Notes: generated from the letters alone by a model not told the origin. A stretch of 40,921 bases of DNA from Candidatus Poribacteria bacterium (GCA_016866785.1 VGLH01000016.1:1-40921), one strand, 5' to 3'. Numbered from the stretch's first letter, positions 1-7,984 are shown. Made by a program: numbers and translations.

Positions 1-308
1 CGGCAACCAAGACCGGCGTCGTCGGCATCACGAAGAGCCTCGCCATCGAATGGGGCGCGCACGGCATCACCGTCAACTGCATCGCGCCGGGATGGTTCGA
101 GACCGACCTGAATCGGGCCCTCTTCCGGCAGCCAGCCTGGCATTCCGAGCTGATCGACCGGCTCCCGCTCGGTCGCTCCGGCGAGGGTGAGGACCTGGCG
201 GAGGTCGCCGCGTTCCTGGCGTCGGATGCCGCCTCCTACATCACTGGGCAGGTTCTCACCGTGGACGGCGGATTCCTCGCCGGCTGGAAAGCCCGATTGG
301 TTCCCTAA
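1..308 (+). CDS. Short-chain dehydrogenase/reductase, C-terminal part
   Basis: The reading frame starts at base 3 and the 5' part lies outside the window; about 101 residues remain. It contains the SDR C-terminal hallmarks: an alpha helix after the missing catalytic Tyr-Lys ([17 protein letters not shown]), the sequence [15 protein letters not shown] with the PG-x3-T cofactor-binding element, and the family end [21 protein letters not shown] enzymes of this type are cytosolic NAD(P)-dependent oxidoreductases related to 3-oxoacyl-ACP reductase and gluconate 5-dehydrogenase; the substrate cannot be told from this part. The stop is 29 bases before rph, so the genes may be co-transcribed, though the functions are unrelated. 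Confidence 0.9.
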   Translation, partial: ATKTGVVGITKSLAIEWGAHGITVNCIAPGWFETDLNRALFRQPAWHSELIDRLPLGRSGEGEDLAEVAAFLASDAASYITGQVLTVDGGFLAGWKARLVP

Positions 309-337
309 CGAGCGACCGGAGACGAAAGGAACGTCGC

Positions 338-1072
338 ATGGCACGCGTGGACGGTCGGCAACCCAACGAGCTCCGACCCGTCAGCATCGTCCGTCGGTTC
401 ACGAAGTTCGCGCCGGGCTCCGTCTTGATCAGCGTCGGCGACACGCAGGTTCTCTGCACGGCGTCCATCGACGACCGCCCGCCGAGGTTCATGGAGGAGC
501 AGAACGTCCGGGGCCGTGGGTGGGTCACCGCCGAGTACTCGATGCTGCCGGGGTCGACGCCGGAGCGTTCGTCGCGCGAGTCGTCGAGGGGACGTGTCGG
601 CGGACGGACGCATGAGATTCAGCGGCTCATCGGACGCGCTTTGCGGAGCGTCACCGACCTGGACGCCCTCGGCGAACGCACGATTTGGCTCGACTGCGAC
701 GTGCTCCAGGCGGACGGCGGCACGCGCACGGCGTCGATCACGGGCGCGTTCGTCGCGCTGATGGACGCCTGCGCCTATCTCGTCGATCAGGAGAAGATCG
801 ACGCGGTCCCGATCAACGCATTCGTCGCGGCGACGAGTGTCGGGATCGTTAACGGCACGCCCGTCCTCGACCTCTGCTACCGCGAGGACTCCGCCGCCGA
901 CGTGGATATGAACGTCGTCATGACGCAGAAGGGCGCGTTCGTCGAGCTCCAGGGTACGGCGGAGCAGGACCCCTTCACGCGCGCCCAGATGGACGAGATG
1001 CTCGCTCTCGCCCAGCACGGCATCACACAGTTGATCGACGTGCAGCAGCGCGCCCTCGGACCGTCCAAGTGA
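338..1072 (+). CDS. rph: Ribonuclease PH
   Basis: This 244-residue protein matches RNase PH in full length. RNase PH is a phosphorolytic 3'-5' exoribonuclease that trims tRNA 3' ends. Visible family segments are the N-terminal RPNELRPV-like stretch (here [21 protein letters not shown]), [14 protein letters not shown], the [16 protein letters not shown] loop that binds phosphate and [14 protein letters not shown], and [20 protein letters not shown] followed by GAFVALMDA. The C-terminal [28 protein letters not shown] is also typical. An AAAGGA Shine-Dalgarno sequence lies just before the ATG. The stop overlaps the next start by four bases, so rph and rdgB are coupled, as in many bacteria. Confidence 0.97.
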   Translation: MARVDGRQPNELRPVSIVRRFTKFAPGSVLISVGDTQVLCTASIDDRPPRFMEEQNVRGRGWVTAEYSMLPGSTPERSSRESSRGRVGGRTHEIQRLIGRALRSVTDLDALGERTIWLDCDVLQADGGTRTASITGAFVALMDACAYLVDQEKIDAVPINAFVAATSVGIVNGTPVLDLCYREDSAADVDMNVVMTQKGAFVELQGTAEQDPFTRAQMDEMLALAQHGITQLIDVQQRALGPSK

Positions 1073-1686
1073 GACTCGTTCTCGCCACGGGCAACCCTCA
1101 CAAGCTCGGTGAAGTGCGAGCGATCCTGGCTCTCCTGGGGCTCAGCCGGATCGACCTGCGCGCGGCGTCGGACTATCAGCAAGTCGTCATGCCCGAAGAG
1201 ACCGGCGCGACGTTCGCCGAAAACGCGCGCCTCAAGGCGGAAGCCGTCGCCGCCGTCGTCGACGAGTGGGTCATCGCCGACGATTCGGGGCTCGTCGTCG
1301 ATGCGCTGGGCGGCAAGCCGGGGGTTCGCTCGGCGCGATACGCGGGAGAGGGAGCTCCCGATACCGCGCACGTCAGGAAGCTGCTCGACGCGATGTCGGA
1401 CGTCCCGAGGGGCGAACGGAGCGCGCGCTTTGTGTGCGTCGTCGCGTTGGCTCGCCAGGGTGAGGAGACACGGATCGTCGAGGGCTACTGCGAGGGAAGG
1501 ATCGCGCCCTATCCGCGAGGAGCCAGCGGGTTCGGGTACGATCCCGTGTTCGAAATCCCGGGAATCGGTCTGACGATGTCGGAGCTGGGAGCCGTGACCA
1601 AGAACCAGATCAGCCACCGCTCGCAGGCGTTGGCTCGCCTCGCGCCGCTGCTGTCCGAGCTTGCGCCGAATGCCGCACCAGCTTGA
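1069..1686 (+). CDS. rdgB: XTP/dITP pyrophosphatase (RdgB/HAM1 family)
   Basis: This 205-residue enzyme hydrolyses non-canonical purine nucleoside triphosphates (XTP, dITP) and so keeps them out of DNA and RNA. The start is GTG and overlaps the rph stop (GTGA). Motifs seen are the N-terminal [17 protein letters not shown] nucleotide-binding loop, [17 protein letters not shown], the catalytic [24 protein letters not shown] segment, and the C-terminal [12 protein letters not shown], ending with [10 protein letters not shown]. All catalytic residues expected for the family appear present. The last codons overlap the promoter proposed for the following tRNA gene. Confidence 0.97.
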   Translation: MRLVLATGNPHKLGEVRAILALLGLSRIDLRAASDYQQVVMPEETGATFAENARLKAEAVAAVVDEWVIADDSGLVVDALGGKPGVRSARYAGEGAPDTAHVRKLLDAMSDVPRGERSARFVCVVALARQGEETRIVEGYCEGRIAPYPRGASGFGYDPVFEIPGIGLTMSELGAVTKNQISHRSQALARLAPLLSELAPNAAPA

Positions 1687-1711
1687 ATGCCGTGGAGCGT
1701 GTCGCTACCAT
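1683..1711 (+). promoter_or_regulatory. Sigma-70-like promoter for tRNA-Pro
   Basis: TTGAAT (1683-1688) and TACCAT (1706-1711) are separated by 17 bases, and the tRNA begins ten bases after the -10 element. Each hexamer matches the consensus at four of six positions. The -35 element overlaps the rdgB stop codon. Confidence 0.5.
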
Positions 1712-1720
1712 GTGTGGTGT

Positions 1721-1800
<80 letters not shown>

Positions 1801-1868
1801 CGGGCCCTGGCGGCCGCACGTTGGGTCTTGTGCCGCGCTGGCCGTCCGCTGTCTGTGACCGTCACTGA

Positions 1869-2072
1869 ACGCTCCACATCGGCGGCTATCAGGTCTGCGC
1901 GAAATGGCTCAAAGACCGCAAAGGTCGCTTCCTCTCACCTGAGGATATCGAACACTATCACCGCATCGTCGTCGCTCTCCACGAGACGATTCGCATCATG
2001 AGGGAGATTGATGAGGTGATTGAGGAGCATGGCGGCTGGCCCGGAGCTTTTTCGGGCGGTCACTCAGGATGA
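1869..2072 (+). pseudogene. C-terminal remnant of a type ISP restriction-modification enzyme
   Basis: An open frame after the TGA at 1866 encodes about 67 residues with no start codon near its beginning. The pattern HIGGYQVCAKWLKDRKGR, followed by LSPEDIEHYHRIVVALHETIRIM and an end in GGW, is what I recognise as the extreme C-terminus of single-polypeptide type ISP/type I-like restriction-methyltransferase proteins (target-recognition end). Everything upstream (nuclease, helicase and methylase domains) is missing, so it is a stub. Its stop overlaps the start of the next gene (ATGA), implying both came from one defence operon and that the deletion occurred after arrival. Confidence 0.7.
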
Positions 2073-2716
2073 CGTATGCGATGAAATCCCAAGTGATTCA
2101 TCAACAACTCAATCTTCTTGCATCGCACCTCGATAGCGTTAACGAGATCTTTCGCCTGAAGCTGATCTGGCTATTCGTTATTTCGCCCCAATGCGACAGA
2201 ACATTCTTCTTTGACCCAAACTTCACTGATCCAAACTACAATCCGCCAAAACGCGTGATCGAGATACGAACGACGAACACAGCGTTACGTCCACTTTATG
2301 ACCCCTTTTTGACGGAGATACGCCGTTCATATCTAAACGACCTATATCTAGTTACATCGCGTCAGCTGATCATAGTACGGAATATCCTCGACAATAAAAT
2401 CCCGCCGGAACCGGAATTCAACAATAACACTTACGATGGTGCGATCTGTCTCTTGAATCGATACGTGTCAAAACAAGACGCCGCGTTCTTGAAGTTCTTC
2501 CGTCAGATCCGAAATTCGGTAGTCCACTACGACGGCAATCACAACGCAAGGAACAAACTAGATTTTGTCTATCGCGGGAGGTCATTTGAGACGAGCACCA
2601 ACGACATTGGGTCGCAGATACAGTTCTCGATTTCCGACCTTATCGGGTTCTATGAGGAACTACGCCGAATATTCGATTTCTCGAATCTTTCTCAGAATCC
2701 GGCGTTTCTTCGTTAA
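2069..2716 (+). CDS. HEPN-like hypothetical protein from a restriction locus
   Basis: This 215-residue protein is mostly helical by appearance and has no recognised full-length family. Near residue 150 it has RNSVVH (R-x4-H) followed by YDG, inside FFRQIRNSVVHYDGNHN. This is the form of the catalytic motif of HEPN RNases and of related abortive-infection proteins. An N-terminal stretch (FRLKLIWLFVISP) is hydrophobic but not a clear signal peptide. Its DNA is visibly richer in A+T than the neighbours (many ATA, AAT and TTT codons), which points to transfer. It overlaps the end of the type ISP stub by four bases, so it probably belonged to that operon as an accessory or back-up toxin. Its function is inferred from motif and context only. 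Confidence 0.7.
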   Translation: MTYAMKSQVIHQQLNLLASHLDSVNEIFRLKLIWLFVISPQCDRTFFFDPNFTDPNYNPPKRVIEIRTTNTALRPLYDPFLTEIRRSYLNDLYLVTSRQLIIVRNILDNKIPPEPEFNNNTYDGAICLLNRYVSKQDAAFLKFFRQIRNSVVHYDGNHNARNKLDFVYRGRSFETSTNDIGSQIQFSISDLIGFYEELRRIFDFSNLSQNPAFLR

Positions 2717-2750
2717 GTACCGGATGCCATCCGGGCTCCATACCCGATGT

Positions 2751-2989
2751 GAAACCGCCTGAAACAGACGGAAACGGATAGAAGGCAGAGCGTCCGAAAA
2801 CCCCGATGGCCGTTGAACGGAATGAGCTATCCTGAACCGTCCTGAATCGGTCACTCCTGCTTCGGAGCAGGGGCGGCGAGAGCTGGTGATTCGAACGAGG
2901 ACTGTCAAATGTCTGGTGTCCGTCCGGTGTCCAAACCGCGTGTGAAGCGGGCTGAAATCGGCTGCAACGGACTGGAACCGAACCCGCTG
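2751..2989. repeat. 10-bp-phased GAA unit array before att copy 2
   Basis: GAA trinucleotides (mostly TGAA or GGAA with C/G-rich filling) recur at 2751, 2761, 2771, 2781, again at 2834, 2844, and at 2944, 2954, a CAA variant at 2964, then 2974/2975 and 2989. The exact 10-bp step means the units face one side of the helix. The array lies in the non-coding end of element 1 before the att core, where integrase or excisionase arm sites would be. A CCTGCT-TCGG-AGCAGG hairpin (2856-2871) lies between the blocks. No gene is seen between 2717 and 3047. Confidence 0.55.
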
Positions 2990-3047
2990 AAAACCCGCAT
3001 TGGCACTGGATTTCGTGAACTATACGGAACTGTTGAGAAGTCGCCAC

Positions 3048-3101
<54 letters not shown>

Positions 3102-3103
3102 GT

Positions 3104-3136
3104 AGTCTCCTGCGGATCGTGCCTTAGCAGGACTTT
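3104..3136 (+). terminator. Probable ancestral tRNA-Pro terminator, copy A
   Basis: CCTGC and GCAGG form a stem with outer AGT/ACT pairing, followed by TTT. The same sequence follows att copy 3, so both carry what was probably the original downstream flank of the tRNA gene. Confidence 0.4.
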
Positions 3137-3176
3137 CCGTTCCCGCGAGACTCACACCCAGAGATGCCGTGAGACG

Positions 3177-3380
3177 ATGAGCGACCGAGCCGCCCCCACC
3201 CACGAACAGCAGGCGCGCGAGAAGATCACCGAGATGGTGCGGCGCATCCGCGACGAAATCCGTCCCGACCGCATCATCCTGTTCGGCTCCTACGCCCGGG
3301 GAACCGCCGGACCGGACAGCGACGTCGATCTGCTCGACGATCTCCGGCAGGCGGTCGTCCATGTGCAGGATTCGGCGTAG
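3177..3380 (+). pseudogene. Truncated MNT-type nucleotidyltransferase
   Basis: The frame begins like the intact gene at 8358 (MSDRAAPTHEQQAREKITEM) and keeps the nucleotidyltransferase signature FGSYARGTAGPDSDVDLL. After codon 53 (base 3336) homology ends and the frame runs through antisense ATPase sequence to a stop at 3378. The third catalytic acidic residue and the C-terminal half are lost, so it should be inactive. It is a relic of the duplication described at 3048-3336. Confidence 0.85.
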
Positions 3381-3926
3381 CGCGTCGAGCATCCGGCTTC
3401 GGAACAGCTTGGACGCTAGAAACTGCTTCACGTCGATCAACGACGGCATGCCATTGCCGATCAGCGGCGCGCCGCGAAGGACGGCGTAGAGCACCTGTCG
3501 GAGATAGCGGACTTGTCGGGGCGTCTGCTTGGTCGCGCGCTCTTCGGAGGTGTCGTCTACGATCTGCGAGAGGTCGGCGCACAGACGGTACTCGTCGCGG
3601 TAGATCGAGCCGCTCGTATCGAGCAGATTCAGAGTTTCGGGGGTATCCTTGACACGGATAACACTCAGGCGATGACGTTCATCGTAGGGAATCCTCCGGA
3701 TCAGTTCGGCGGATTCGTCGCCTTTCGTGTCGAAGAAAGCGACACCGCCGTATCGTTGGAAGCCGAGAGCGAGGTTCAGAACGCTCGTGCTCTTGCCGCT
3801 GCCGCTCGCGCCGCCAACCAAGAGATGCTGGTTCAGGATGGAGAGCGGTAGTCCGACGGGATCGGGAACGGAGCGAGAGAAGGTGTAGCCGATCGGGAAG
3901 AAGGGGGTTCCCCTCTCGTTTATCAT
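3337..3926 (-). pseudogene. Conjugation-type (TraD/VirD4-like) ATPase, 3' truncated
   Basis: On the minus strand from the ATG at 3926, about 196 residues are genuine. They include the Walker A motif HLLVGGASGSGKSTSVLNL near residue 40 and the strand VAFFDTKGDESAELI, the form seen in DNA-pumping ATPases of integrative conjugative elements (D-x-KGD after the P-loop). The Walker B and sensor regions should follow, but at base 3337 the gene is cut and the frame continues into antisense of the nucleotidyltransferase relic. It overlaps the preceding minus-strand frame (3923) by four bases. Family members usually carry the sequence of both frames in one chain, so this may be a split or two-subunit form. 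It is probably non-functional. Confidence 0.7.
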
Positions 3927-4234
3927 GGGTGATGCCTCCTCGTGAAGTCGCGTTGGGCGATGAGGTGCGGCAACCGCGCCCGCTCCAAGAGCGAACTGCG
4001 AACTACAGGAGACGGGAAGGAAGCCAAAGCCGCCATTTCATCGGCGTTCAAGAGCAGTCCTTCGCCGCGCGAGCGTCGCCCAAGCCACTCGTCGCGCCCG
4101 ACGGGACGGTGGTTCCACACGAGCCGTTGTTCCCACGTCGGGAACGCTCCGATGAAGGCGTTGTAGAGTCCGCGCACGGTCGCTTCGCCCGAACCGAAGA
4201 CGCGGGCGGACACGACGAACATCTCCGGCGTCAT
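3923..4234 (-). pseudogene. N-terminal domain of a conjugation-type ATPase, probably 5' truncated
   Basis: This frame gives 103 residues from an ATG at 4234, but protein-like sequence continues upstream in frame to about 4320 (LALWRREPGTDIIAPLLPTP), suggesting the true N-terminus is missing. The pattern of a beta-rich part (MFVVSARVFGSGEATVRGL) followed by LLNADEMAALASFPSP is typical of the region before the P-loop in TraD/VirD4-like ATPases of integrative elements. It ends four bases inside the next minus-strand frame, which carries the P-loop. At about 4320-4333 it abuts, head to head and with no room for a promoter, a plus-strand gene that also looks 5' truncated, so a deletion or inversion joint is likely there. 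Confidence 0.55.
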
Positions 4235-4332
4235 CTTCGCCTCGATTTCTGCGGGCGTCGGGAGAAGGGGCGCGATGATGTCCGTTCCGGGTTCCCGCCG
4301 CCAGAGCGCGAGATGCCGTCGGATATGCCGAA

Positions 4333-4554
4333 GTGGACGACGAGAAGATCGGCGTCTGCTTCACGGCGAACCTGCTCGCCGAATACCCCGACATTGAAAA
4401 GCGGGGAGCGTTCATCCGCCAGGGCTTCGCCCTCCTGAACACACCCGACTCGGAAGGCGAAGGCTACCGGAAACTCCGCGTCGTCGAGAAGGACAAGGTC
4501 TGGGTGATCTGGGATGGAGACGGCATCACCTTCCTCCGACCTGATAATTACTGA
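4333..4554 (+). CDS. Small hypothetical protein, possibly 5' truncated
   Basis: A GTG start would give 73 residues; the frame continues upstream (GYAEV before the GTG), so the start is uncertain. The sequence FTANLLAEYPDIEKRGAFIRQ and KVWVIWDGDGITFLRP reads as protein, with an acidic, aromatic-rich C-terminus, but I do not recognise a family. It lies 23 bases upstream of radC and probably belongs to the same transcript as the plus-strand replication and repair genes of element 2. Confidence 0.5.
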   Translation: MDDEKIGVCFTANLLAEYPDIEKRGAFIRQGFALLNTPDSEGEGYRKLRVVEKDKVWVIWDGDGITFLRPDNY

Positions 4555-4577
4555 CGACTCCGCGAAAGGAGCCGCCG

Positions 4578-5087
4578 ATGGAGCAGGACGTTCTCGCGGC
4601 GCTGCGCGAACTGACTGCCAAAGTGGACCGTCTCCTCGCCGAATCCAGACCCGCCTACACCGCGCAGCCGACTCTCTTGAACCTTCCCTTCCCGAAGAAA
4701 TCCCGGCAACTGGACTCTCCAAGAGCCATCTATGAATACGTGCGAAAGGCAATGGAGGATCTGCCGCAGGAACACGGCGTCGTGCTCTGCCTCAACGCCA
4801 AACTCTACGCGGCGCACGTCGAGGTCGTCTCGAAGGGCACGGCGAACGCCACCTTGCTTTATCCTCGCGACGTGTTCCGCGTGGCGGTGCAACAGAACGC
4901 CTCGGCGATCGTGCTCGTCCACTGCCATCCTTCGGGCGACCCGACTCCTTCCGAAGAAGACCTGAAAGCCACCCAGAACCTCTACAAAGCGTCGAGACTC
5001 CTCGACATCCCCATCGTCGACCATCTCGTGGTCGGAAGGGAAGGTTACGTCTCGCTCAAAGAGCAGTGCCCCTATCTGTTTCGTTAG
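4578..5087 (+). CDS. radC: RadC-like JAB-domain protein
   Basis: This 169-residue protein has a short N-terminal helical part (AALRELTAKVDRLLAESRP) instead of the helix-hairpin-helix of chromosomal RadC, then a complete JAB/MPN+ domain. The JAMM metal motif VHCHPSGDPTPSEEDL (H-x-H-P-x7-8-D pattern) is at about residues 113-128. Such shortened RadC proteins are common on phages, plasmids and integrative elements; the family's exact reaction is still unsettled (a zinc hydrolase fold). A GAAAGGAG Shine-Dalgarno sequence lies before the ATG. The sigma-factor gene follows after nine bases. Confidence 0.88.
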   Translation: MEQDVLAALRELTAKVDRLLAESRPAYTAQPTLLNLPFPKKSRQLDSPRAIYEYVRKAMEDLPQEHGVVLCLNAKLYAAHVEVVSKGTANATLLYPRDVFRVAVQQNASAIVLVHCHPSGDPTPSEEDLKATQNLYKASRLLDIPIVDHLVVGREGYVSLKEQCPYLFR

Positions 5088-5096
5088 GAGACCCCC

Positions 5097-5657
5097 ATGA
5101 CACAGGCGGAACTGATCGCCAGAGCCAGAGAAAGCGATGAAGCCGCTTTTGTCTGTCTTTTCCGCTCCGTCGAGGGGCTCGCCGCCGCGATGGCATGGCG
5201 CTACGGCAACGCGGATGAAGGCGACCTTGAAGACACTCTTCAAGAGATGCGCCTGCGGCTGTGGCAGAAACTCCACCTGTGCGACGCGGAAGGTGACGAC
5301 TGGCGGTTCGCCGCCTGGGCCGGAACGGTCTTTCACAACGTCGCCGTGGACGTACGGCGCAGAAAAGCCCGCCGAAATCATCCCGTTCCGTTCGCCGACA
5401 CGATAGATCCGAAGCCGCTTCCCGATGCGGCAGCCATAGCGAACGAGGAGCGCGCGCTTCTTCTCGGACTCATCGGAGCGATTCCTTCGGAGAGGAACCG
5501 TCTCGCCGTGCGGCTTTGCCATCTCGGCGACCTGTCCATCCGCGAACTTGCCCACGCGATGGACTGCAACCCCATCACCGCCAAAGTGCGCGCATTCCGG
5601 GGCGTCGCCGCCATGAAGCGAATGGCGAAGGCGCTCCGCCCGCCCGACGCCCGTTGA
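5097..5657 (+). CDS. Sigma-70 family (ECF-like) sigma factor
   Basis: This 186-residue protein has a region 2-like half with LEDTLQEMRLRLWQKL and DWRFAAWAGTVFHNVAVDVRRRKARR (core binding and -10 recognition). Its region 4-like end is IPSERNRLAVRLCHLGDLSIRELAHAMDC followed by a helix with a basic end (helix-turn-helix for the -35). Family knowledge: such factors redirect RNA polymerase to a small regulon. Lying between radC and a recombination gene, it may control element genes; no anti-sigma gene is next to it. GGAGA precedes the ATG at close distance. Confidence 0.8.
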   Translation: MTQAELIARARESDEAAFVCLFRSVEGLAAAMAWRYGNADEGDLEDTLQEMRLRLWQKLHLCDAEGDDWRFAAWAGTVFHNVAVDVRRRKARRNHPVPFADTIDPKPLPDAAAIANEERALLLGLIGAIPSERNRLAVRLCHLGDLSIRELAHAMDCNPITAKVRAFRGVAAMKRMAKALRPPDAR

Positions 5658-5725
5658 ATCCGCCCTTCGCAGAATCGTCCGAAACCCTCAAAGCAAAACC
5701 GTTCTCACCGAAAGGAGTCCGTACG

Positions 5726-6358
5726 GTGAACATCGAGCTCATCGAAAAACCCTTCGACCGGGATGACCTCCAGCAGAAGCCCGGTTCCTACGGCAAGCTG
5801 CTCACCTACGTGGCGACGCCCGCCTATGTCCGTCGGATGAACGAAGTCTTCGACTACCGCTGGTCGTGTCAGGTCGTGAAACTCGACTTCCATGACGATG
5901 AGGTGATCGCCGTCGTCTCCGTAGCGGCAGATGGCGTCACGAAGACGCAGGCCGGCGGGAAGCGCCTCACCCGCGATAAGGATGGAAACCTCATCCCCCT
6001 CGGAGATGACGCGAAGTCCGCCATCTCGACGGCGTTCAAGAAGGCGTGTCAATTGTTCGGCATCGGCCTCTACCTGTCCGAGATGGACGACGAAGAGAAG
6101 CCGAGCACCGGTAACGATGCACCTGAGCGCGCGACCTCGAAGACGAGCGGCGGCATCTCCGACGCCCAACTGGGTTTCATCCGCAAGCTGCGGACGGAGC
6201 TCGGATGGTCGGCGGATGAGGTGAACGCCCTCTCCCGGAAACTCTTCAAGACGGACGTTCCGAGCCCCAACAAGACGCAGGCGTCCGGGCTCATCGCCGC
6301 CCTGAAGAAGAATGCCGCCTCTGCGGATTCCCCTGAGGAGGACGAAGTCCCGTTCTGA
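5726..6358 (+). CDS. Rad52/Rad22-type single-strand annealing protein
   Basis: The chosen GTG start at 5726 follows AAAGGAG (5711-5717); an open frame extends further upstream but overlaps the sigma gene. The product is 210 residues. The N-terminal 120 residues, with GKLLTYVATPAYVRRMNEVF, then WSCQVVKLDF and a block ending DDAKSAISTAFKKACQLFGIGLYLS, match the Rad52_Rad22 fold found in phages and integrative elements (DNA annealing ring). A low-complexity linker follows, then ISDAQLGFIRKLRTELGWSADEVNALSRKL, a small C-terminal helical domain common in these proteins, and an acidic tip (SPEEDEVPF) typical of SSB-like partners. It probably works with the nuclease next door in recombination of the element. 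Confidence 0.8.
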   Translation: MNIELIEKPFDRDDLQQKPGSYGKLLTYVATPAYVRRMNEVFDYRWSCQVVKLDFHDDEVIAVVSVAADGVTKTQAGGKRLTRDKDGNLIPLGDDAKSAISTAFKKACQLFGIGLYLSEMDDEEKPSTGNDAPERATSKTSGGISDAQLGFIRKLRTELGWSADEVNALSRKLFKTDVPSPNKTQASGLIAALKKNAASADSPEEDEVPF

Positions 6359-6435
6359 CGGCTCGCACGCGGTCAACCACAGACACCACAGGGACGGACG
6401 CTTGTTCGTCCCTTCTTTCGTAAAGGAGTAGACGG

Positions 6436-7208
6436 ATGGAGATCTCCATCAGCCGCCTGCGGACGTATCTCGCATGTCCGCAGTTGTATCGCTACCGCTA
6501 CGTGCTTCTGGAGAAGCCGGAGTTCACGTCGGCGGACATGGCGTTCGGGGAGGCGATGCACTTCGCCATCGCCGAATACCACTGCTCAAAGAACAACCTG
6601 ACCGCAGACCGGATGTTCGCGGAGTGGCAGAGATACTGGGACGCCCTTGTCAAAGACGCCGAGGAGCATCAGCGGGAAGTCCGCTTCAGGTCGCTTGAAG
6701 GGGCGAAACTCGTCGAGAAGGCAAAGGCGCTGTGTGAGGAATACGTCTCGCAGTTCGCAGCAGCCAAGGCCGACGACGTGGAACTCCTGTTTCAGGTGCC
6801 GCTTCTCGACCCGACGACCGGCGCAGGCTCCCTCGACCACACGCTCACCGGTCGGATAGACCTCGTGTCGAACCGATGTCTCTACGAGTTCAAGACCGCC
6901 GGGCGTTCCTACTCGCAAGGCGAAGCCGACATCTCCGTGCAACTCACCGCCTACGCTCTCGCCTACGAGAGTATCTCTACGGCGGGCCTGCGGAGCATCT
7001 GTATCTGGTGACCCTCGTGAAGACGAAGGTTCCGAAGATACAGGTGTTGGAGACGACCCGCTCACTCGCGGACTTCCAGTTCCTGATGGAGATGGCGGAG
7101 GGCATCGTCCGCTCCATCGAGACGGGACTGTTCTTCCGGAACCTGGAATACGTTTACGGCTGCCACAACTGCGAACACTCCCGGAAGTGTCTGGGAGCGC
7201 GGTTCTGA
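6436..7208 (+). pseudogene. Cas4/RecB-type PD-(D/E)XK nuclease, frameshifted
   Basis: The first frame (6436-6969) begins MEISISRLRTYLACPQLYRYRY, the usual start of Cas4/AddB-like nucleases with the first cluster cysteine. It contains TGRIDLVSNRCLYEFKTAG (the D...E-x-K active site) and VQLTAYALAY (motif III Q-x3-Y). The remainder (EYLYGGPAEHLYLVTLV... YGCHNCEHSRKC) is in another frame and carries the last three cysteines of the expected iron-sulfur cluster. The shift lies in GAGAG at 6967-6971: removal of two bases rejoins the halves perfectly. As written, translation stops at 7011 without the cluster cysteines. A dinucleotide expansion or a sequencing error would explain it. It follows the Rad52-type gene after 77 bases with AAAGGAG before the ATG. 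Confidence 0.8.
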
Positions 7209-7229
7209 CTCACCGCACGAAAATACAAC

Positions 7230-7255
7230 GCCCTATGGATCTTCATAGGGCTTTT
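7230..7255. terminator. Bidirectional Rho-independent terminator
   Basis: GCCCTATG and CATAGGGC form a perfect 8-bp stem around GATCTT, followed by TTTT on the plus strand. On the minus strand the stem is preceded by AAAA and followed by GTTGTATTTT. It sits between the convergent nuclease and DUF5615 genes and can serve both. Confidence 0.8.
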
Positions 7256-7638
7256 CACTTGGGGTGGAAATAAGAAACCCCGTCGTTTCCGACGGGTCCG
7301 AGGAACTCCACACAATTGCGCATATCCTCGGCATCGAGGAGCAACGCGTACTCCACGAGACGACGAATGGATTCACCGATGCTGTAGCGACGCGCTGGGG
7401 CGAACAGGATCCCCCAGTGCTCTTTGCCCGATTGCTTCCATTCGCTTGCGAGCCGGAGAAAGTCGGTGTCGTGGGTGAACAGCACCGCCTGTCGGTGCGT
7501 GGCATATGCCAGTTGATCTTCGTCGAGAAGTCCGAGATTACCGGCATCCCTTGCCGACTCCGCATCGATGCCTCGGCGTCTGAGTTGTTCGGCGATCACG
7601 GTTGGAACGTGTTCATCGGTGTAGAGTCGAAGCGGCAC
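7255..7638 (-). CDS. DUF5615 PIN-like toxin
   Basis: This 127-residue protein begins RLYTDEHVPTVIAEQLRRRGIDA and continues VLFTHDTDFLRLA, the DUF5615/Mut7-C-like PIN fold with conserved acidic residues (DEH at residues 8-10; THDTDF near residue 55). PIN-like proteins are metal-dependent RNases. It overlaps the DUF433 gene by 26 bases, and DUF433-DUF5615 pairs are known as toxin-antitoxin modules related to VapBC. Transcribed from the promoter at 8006-8033. Confidence 0.85.
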   Translation of the reverse strand: MPLRLYTDEHVPTVIAEQLRRRGIDAESARDAGNLGLLDEDQLAYATHRQAVLFTHDTDFLRLASEWKQSGKEHWGILFAPARRYSIGESIRRLVEYALLLDAEDMRNCVEFLGPVGNDGVSYFHPK

Positions 7639-7954
7639 GTCGCTTCTCCTCCAGTATCGAGCGCGGATGTTGCTTCTCCATTTCGCGCACGAACACCTCG
7701 TCCTCGCGGATTTCGGCGTTTATCTCCTCCGCGTGGTCGTAGTAATAGGAGAGGGCGTCGTGAACCTGCGCGAGCGTCAGGTGCGAATGCGCAGCGACGA
7801 TCTCGTCCGGCGTCCAGCCCATCAACTCGTATTCGGTAACGATGTGCGACACCTTGATGCGGGTTCCCCGAATGATCGGTTTCCCGCGGCAAACCCCTTT
7901 CTTTCGTGTGATATAGGGATATTTCGTCTTGGATTCGGCGACGGATGTGGACAT
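7613..7954 (-). CDS. DUF433 antitoxin
   Basis: This 113-residue protein has the DUF433 core: YITRKKGVCRGKPIIRGTRI (IxGKPxIxGTRI), VSHIVTEYELMGWTPDEIVAAHSHLTLAQVHDALSYYYDH. The fold is a winged helix-like domain that binds DNA and the paired toxin. The C-terminal tail (EIREDEVFVREMEKQ) is charged and probably wraps the toxin. It is first in the operon with the DUF5615 gene. Two near-identical 12-bp repeats in its promoter region could be its operator. Confidence 0.85.
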   Translation of the reverse strand: MSTSVAESKTKYPYITRKKGVCRGKPIIRGTRIKVSHIVTEYELMGWTPDEIVAAHSHLTLAQVHDALSYYYDHAEEINAEIREDEVFVREMEKQHPRSILEEKRRAASTLHR

Positions 7955-7984
7955 GGCTTGTCCCTTCTACGCAGTGATATCGTG

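Noticed and set aside
2856-2871. Second tRNA (CGG-like anticodon loop) at the end of element 1
   Set aside because: CCTGC-TTCGGAG-GCAGG looks like an anticodon arm, but no acceptor, D or T arm surrounds it; it is only a hairpin.
2751-2989. CRISPR array
   Set aside because: The units are 10 bp with no long identical repeat and no unique spacers; the periodicity equals the DNA helix turn.
4548-5555. Minus-strand frame of 335 codons opposite radC and the sigma gene
   Set aside because: Both plus-strand genes carry family motifs; the antisense product shows none.
5516-6358. Upstream start of the Rad52-type gene
   Set aside because: It would overlap the sigma-factor gene by about 140 bases with shadow sequence; AAAGGAG before the GTG at 5726 decides the start.
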